64,000 nt of DNA from Letharia columbiana (Eukaryota; Ascomycota; Lecanoromycetes; Lecanorales; Parmeliaceae): NCBI RefSeq assembly GCF_014066305.1, contig NW_023501037.1, positions 62,001-126,000 on the forward strand, given 5' to 3'. The notes under the pieces are model-generated. The model did not search any database and was not told where the DNA came from. It saw only the letters and a program-made list of their open reading frames with translations. The translations under genes and the position numbers were made by a program. Positions 58,875 through 64,000 of the stretch are shown here, one piece after another. Numbering within the stretch: the first letter of the stretch is position 1; each line of letters starts with the position of its first letter.

Positions 58875-59841
58875 TCACCCTCCATCAACACGATCATGAG
58901 CCCTGGTCTCCCCCAACGTGACAGCCCACTGCTATCTTGATTCGTGATTCTACATCCTACCCCTCGGTCGGCAGAGTGGCGCGGTAAACAAACTCTACTC
59001 CTCTCCAAGATCCTCTTCGTTTTCATTGCGTTGATGCCATTGCACTCCTCGCTACCTACTATTGTACCTGTGGTGTACTACGTTCATCGAACATCAAGGA
59101 CTTCGCTTCTACTTGTCTCCTACTGCCGCCAGGTAAGTGAAGAGTTTTGGGGCTGCACCAAGATTTGTCTCACTGTAATCGGTCATTGGTATAGGCCAAG
59201 AAGTGATTCACACGCTCCTTGACTGTGAGAATACGAAGTGGTCGCGAATGTCCACAGAGCTGACGGTTGAAGATCTGATGTCGGCGAATCTCTGCCCATC
59301 AATACCAATTCACTACGTTCGCCAATGGTCTCCTCAACTTCGACTGCGCGAGTCAATGAAATGAACGTATACCTACATACACACATATACCAACTTTGCC
59401 CTCGCCGGCCATAGAGACTTACCATTTCGTCTACTATGGTGCTTGAGCAACACCATCTTCCGGGTTTATTTAGTGGCATCTCACCGTGAGTGAGTATCTG
59501 ATCCGTGCGATGGCTAATTCATCATCCTTAATACCCACACCAAACATACCTAATGCCCCCTTTCTCGAGCTTTGAACATATCAATGTCAGGCTTCAAGTT
59601 TCTTTTGGCCAAGGGGCTCGTCCCTCAACGTCTCAACCTTTTGGGTTTGTTTTACGCAGGAAAACAGGCAGCATTGAAGTTAGCATCGAACGAGAATTCA
59701 ACCCCTCATCAAATTCTCATCAGGTTCACCCTTTCTATTTCCATTTAGGAAGGCGCATTAACATTTGATAGAGTCGATGCTCACCCGTGGACTTATCGGA
59801 CAAACCAGAGCGGTGTCGTTCGGGATAAGCTGCATCTCACC

Positions 59842-60243
59842 ATGGAGCTCCAGATGGCTACCTTAGGAATTTTGCCCAATCTGAACTCTCCCACCGCTCC
59901 ATCGACGTTTTCTCAAGTCAATGGCGGTGGTGTATTTATCACTGCAGCACCGCAAGGATGCTTCTTCGACACTCTATACCACGCAGTTTCGTTCGCTTCT
60001 CTTAGCTGTTTTGACGGTGTACTTGGAAAGGATGTTTTTCTTACTTTCGGTCAAATCCACGAAGACATCATTGAAGCGGTGCTTGGACTCGGACCACCCA
60101 CTCGTGTGCTCTTGATGCAGTTGCAAAAAAGGGAAGGAACTCTGATCGCTAAGCGATCATTCCTGCATCAGATACGGCGTATTGCCTTCTCAGGAATAGG
60201 AGAGCTGTTGGCTCACCTTGGTTCATCCAAAGGTCTCCGATGA
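59842..60243 (+). other. Uncertain ORF
   Basis: 133 codons from ATG 59842, with QVNGGGVFITAAPQGCFFDT and GELLAHLGSS. No domain or splice partner seen. Low confidence. Confidence 0.25.
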
Positions 60244-60845
60244 AGTCTCATAATGATCATCCGATTACGAAAAGAATGAGTCACACGGACTCAGTGGTCA
60301 ATGCTGGAAGTACACTGCAGCGCGTCAATTCTCGCATCCAGACATCTCATGCTACTCCTGACCGCACCTACTCTTTCCCCTAAATTTCAAGGTGTTTCAA
60401 ACGAGCTGAAGAGAAAGTCTTCATCGTGATGAAAGTGAGAAAAAGGTGTTATACATGAATACACTTATCATCCATCCGAACGCCCTGAGATAGGTCAAAA
60501 ATGGCGACTAACGAAAGTGACTGAAGAGCTTGGTGTCATCAAAGGTATCTGACCAAAGCTCTTATCGATTGTATGTCTATCTCACTTCTTCTTTCTTCCC
60601 CAAAGACTTTACGTAAGACGACTTCCTTTTCTTCTCGAATTCTAGATCAAGACGATATCAGCATTACATCCTCACGCAAGGTGAGTTACTATGCATACGT
60701 TTAGGACATATGGTTGCAAAGCTGACTCTTGTCTATAGAAACAAAAAATACAACCCTCACATCACGATGAGTGCATCAACGCCTCATTGAAAGCATTGCA
60801 ATAATCCACAGCTAGCCTAGCTCAATACGACCGTCGATTCTTTGT

Positions 60846-61064
60846 TGCTCTGGCTCATTTGCAGCCGGGCTCATCAGTTCCGCTGTCGTGGCCACGGCTG
60901 CAAAGGAAATCCTGGGCTCCGACCATGGATTGATTGTGGCGATTACAATTCCCTTGGGTCCTTACAGGAACCTCAGCTCGGATTGGGATCTCTTAGCCTG
61001 GAAGACGAGATCAGGTTTTTTCTATACCGATGTCACCCACTTCGAAGAAATTAACCCCTATTGA
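60846..61064 (+). other. Possible 3' exon of an unknown gene
   Basis: Open frame to TGA 61062-61064 with protein-like reading: GSFAAGLISSAVVATAAKEI and YRNLSSDWDLLAWKTRSGFF. No ATG in the frame here, so it would need an upstream exon (candidate splice signals near 60690-60760). Family unknown. Confidence 0.3.
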
Positions 61065-61221
61065 TCGTCTGAGCAAATTTCTTACTATCTGCCACGATTG
61101 ATATATCATCGTCAACAGCATCATTTTATAAGGTCTTATACATATATAAACCAACCTTGAAGATCACAAATACATTGTATCCCCGCCCTTCATATCTTTA
61201 CCTTAGTTTATATACGATTCT

Positions 61222-61500
61222 TCAACCTCTATATCGGCACTGCTTGAGACCCTCAATATCGGACATTAGTTCGACGAATATCTCATTATCGTGCGGAGAA
61301 TTTGGAACCCATCTTATAGCATCGTCGAACTTTACAACGCGCCTCACAAGAAGCCAAAAGTGAATAGAGCCCGTGCTTTGGCCAACGAGCTCACCAATCT
61401 TGCCGAGCTCACCATCTATCCATAAAGCTTCCCAGCATCTCATTACTTCTCTTAACTCGTCAACAGAATTTCTCCTTCTAATATCGATCCACCACCAGCG
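61222..61500 (-). other. Possible coding fragment of unknown type
   Basis: Open minus-strand frame with internal ATG at 61443. It reads RRRNSVDELREVMRCWEALW, GSIHFWLLVRRVVKFDDAIR and NEIFVELMSDIEGLK. It is bounded upstream by TGA 61503-61501, one step from CGA, so it may be a relic of a longer gene. Confidence 0.35.
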
Positions 61501-64000
61501 TCAATCGCGCTTGGGGAAGACTTAGTCTTCAAGATAAAAAAGAAGACGTATAAGGCATCTTTGCGGAGCTTAACAACTTTTGCCCATTGGGGTCATTATT
61601 TCCTAATGAAATACCGCTGATGTAGAAGCATTCTTCAATGAAGAAGCGTCTCTGATCGGTTGTGCGGTTCGAACACCGCTGACTCGAGATATTTTTCAGA
61701 CCCTCATGGTTATGATGAGCCGGATATTCGAAAGGCAGCTCTCGCTCCGGTACAAAGCCGTCGAAACTGCCGTGCGGCTCCGCCGCACCTGCGATCATTT
61801 TAACACGGCCCTAACGGCCATCCAACGTGTGGAGAACCGCCTGGGGACGAAGAAGAAGCCAGACGGGGAAGCGGTGGAGCTTGATAAGGCGAAGACTCTT
61901 CGCAAGATTCTGGGTGTCCTCACGGGCATCTATGATGTCATGCGCTTTACCGTACATACCCATACTTTTTCAATAAGGCTACGATGACATTTCGAGTATC
62001 GACGAGTTTAACCGCTCTGCTTTCGTACACAGGCACCTTCCTCCTAGCAACCTACGCGGAGACGCCATTCTAAAATATCCATCTGCGAACAATCTAGATA
62101 TCGCATACCCTGTTACATCCTTTGGTTGCTACCTGTATTTGCTTGCTTCCATTCTTTGCCACAGCCTTCTATGATACTCTTTGATGCATAGCGAGCTCGC
62201 TATGAGCTTTTCCTGTTGACGGGATGTTGTCACGGCAAGCTGTCGTGGTTGCCTAGGTATTTGCTCTTACCTATCTTTTATGTCTGCCAAGGAAGTCTAC
62301 ATCTGAGCAGAGAATAATCATCTTTATTACACACCACAATACCACCTACCCAGGTTGCCGCTACAACATGGTAGCAACATTTTAACATGTCTTGACTCAT
62401 AAAGGGATAACAGGGATGTGGACCGTATCAGCAACAGCACATGCCTACTCTCTTCAGGCATAGACGTTGTTCTTCGAACCCTCGGGTAGGAATCTCCTCA
62501 GAATTAACAAATCCCTTTCTTCATTCCATCAGAGTTCTCCATAGGTATTCTTCAATCCTTCTACTCAGTGAGAACCGATCTTTTTGTTCCATGATTCTCA
62601 TGGTGACCATGCCATGGGCTCAATGTGGCGTGGAAGTGATCGGTCTAGTCCTGAATATCCTTTTCTTTTCCAGCCGTGCTTCCCTGAAGCCTTTTGCAAC
62701 GGAGACATCTCTGTCACTGGCTCCTAGGAATCTGAGTATCTCACCGAGATCTCTCCACAAAAGCCTTCCACAACTCCTCCCTCCTTCCGGATACCGAAAC
62801 AGCTGTCTGCTTTCTACTCCAAAAGCCGTCTTCACAAGCCGTCCTTCGACTTCTCTTGAAGCTTTCCATCCTGTCACTGCAGTGACCGCCCCACTTGTGG
62901 AGCCTTTTCTACCACTCGATTCGAGAACCTTACTGCAGCTGGGGATCTCGACTACAGAAGCACCCACCACAGTGCCTTCCTGCCACCATGAGCCTTCCGC
63001 GTACCGTCTTTCTACTACGCCTGAAGCTTCTTTCCAACAAGCTCCTCCGATGAACTTGAGGTAGATTCAACTCTCCCTCAGACAAGACTTTACCACGCTT
63101 GATCAAGTGCAGAAAGAAGGCATCACTTGAAGAAGTCCTGCCAATCTGTACCGAAAACCGATTTTAGCCTTGGGCGACCAAGATACAGCCGAAGCTAGTT
63201 ACGCTGGTCTTTGCAACAACGTTACGAAACGAGGGAAGATCAACGCTTCTCGGTTCGTTGGCGACCGCCAATTCGACTGTTGGCCGCTCCAAGGCGTGTC
63301 AGAGGGATCGTCTGAGCTGCCATGTCAGATGATAAGTTTCCAACCGAAGACAAGGGGCACTTTAGTTAGCTTCCCGACAGACAAAACATCTGCTAGGCTC
63401 TTTTGAGAGATGTGTTGACTTCCTCGTGTAAGTAGCAATTAGCGGCATCTCTACGTTGCGAATGACGCTTCAGCAGTCAAGGGTTTCGGGTCTCAATCAC
63501 CGAAAATGATAACTATGAAGTACGAAAGTTGTGAATGAAGCATAGAATTCATACAGTAAACCGCAATCGATGCCGCAAGTCATTACGGACTAACATGATG
63601 TAACGCAATTAAAGGCCGCTAGCTGTTCTCATTGAGAGATTTCCTACCGGCAATCTCAATGCAGAGCTGAGGACAACACTTCGCCTCTGACTAAAGCAAA
63701 AAGAGGAATGTAGAAGCTACAAATCCTGCTCCTGAAACCTCGGGTTGAACAACGACAACAAAGACTTGCTCTCCAAAGGTGAAAGGCCCCAAGGACCCAG
63801 CTATCGCAGACAACATAGGAGAGCAGGTCGAAGTGCGGTACTGCGAGCACGAGGAACGAGGATGGAAGATTATATTTCCCATCCAAGATACCCGGCAAGA
63901 AATGTTCCCGTCGCATGTTCTCGATGTGCGGCATTTCGTCTTGGGGTAAAGCGTGTCACCGAGAATAAAGAGTTCGGATCTAGGGACCGCATCCACAACC
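61501..64000. other. Window end with no supported gene
   Basis: Several ORFs of 60-207 codons on both strands (largest 62441-63064 plus). They overlap opposite-strand frames, are Ser/Leu/Thr-rich, and show no domain. The right edge may cut a gene. Confidence 0.35.

Overview
The window is nuclear DNA of a filamentous ascomycete (Pezizomycotina; the class cannot be fixed from sequence alone). The grounds are genes with short introns of about 48-102 nt and GT-AG ends, a CreA/Cre1-type carbon repressor, a UapA-type purine permease, Zn2Cys6 and SNF2 relics, and AT-rich transposon islands whose damage looks like repeat-induced point mutation (RIP). No tRNA, rRNA or CRISPR was seen.

Layout. From 0 to 27 kb lies a gene-rich block of mostly intact conserved genes: a 3'-end fragment, a GH18 chitinase-like gene, a type II membrane glycosyltransferase-like protein, TDP1 (tyrosyl-DNA phosphodiesterase) divergent from acyl-CoA-binding protein, a small secreted protein, a short-chain dehydrogenase, a RAD51-paralogue ATPase, a MOSC-domain protein, a purine permease, a CHIP-type U-box ubiquitin ligase and a glycosyltransferase with a DXD-type fold. 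Broken genes sit between them: a Zn2Cys6 transcription factor, a TPR gene and an unknown gene at 22.5-23.2 kb. From 27 to 37 kb gene density falls, and only degraded fragments are readable, including an SNF2 helicase piece. At 37.3-38.6 kb the intact creA gene stands alone between long non-coding flanks rich in simple repeats. From 41 to 48.5 kb there are more relics, including an ankyrin/ZZ-finger pseudogene with two in-frame stops and a palindrome-rich element. From 49 to 57 kb lies an island of very AT-rich, RIP-like transposon remains, interrupted by three homopolymer blocks that look like assembly artefacts. A DJ-1/PfpI-family gene follows at 57.8 kb, and the last 5.5 kb holds only small ORFs of uncertain status.

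Main theme. The conserved single-copy genes are intact. Seven readable gene relics carry stops at codons that a C-to-T or G-to-A transition could have produced, plus frameshifts. This suggests genome defence acting outside transposons, on members of expanded families (ANK, TPR, SNF2, Zn2Cys6). I found no clearly new multi-gene system; the pattern of relics is the most notable signal.

All exon boundaries were worked out by eye from splice signals and frame continuity. Splices whose summed exon length closed the reading frame are given higher confidence.
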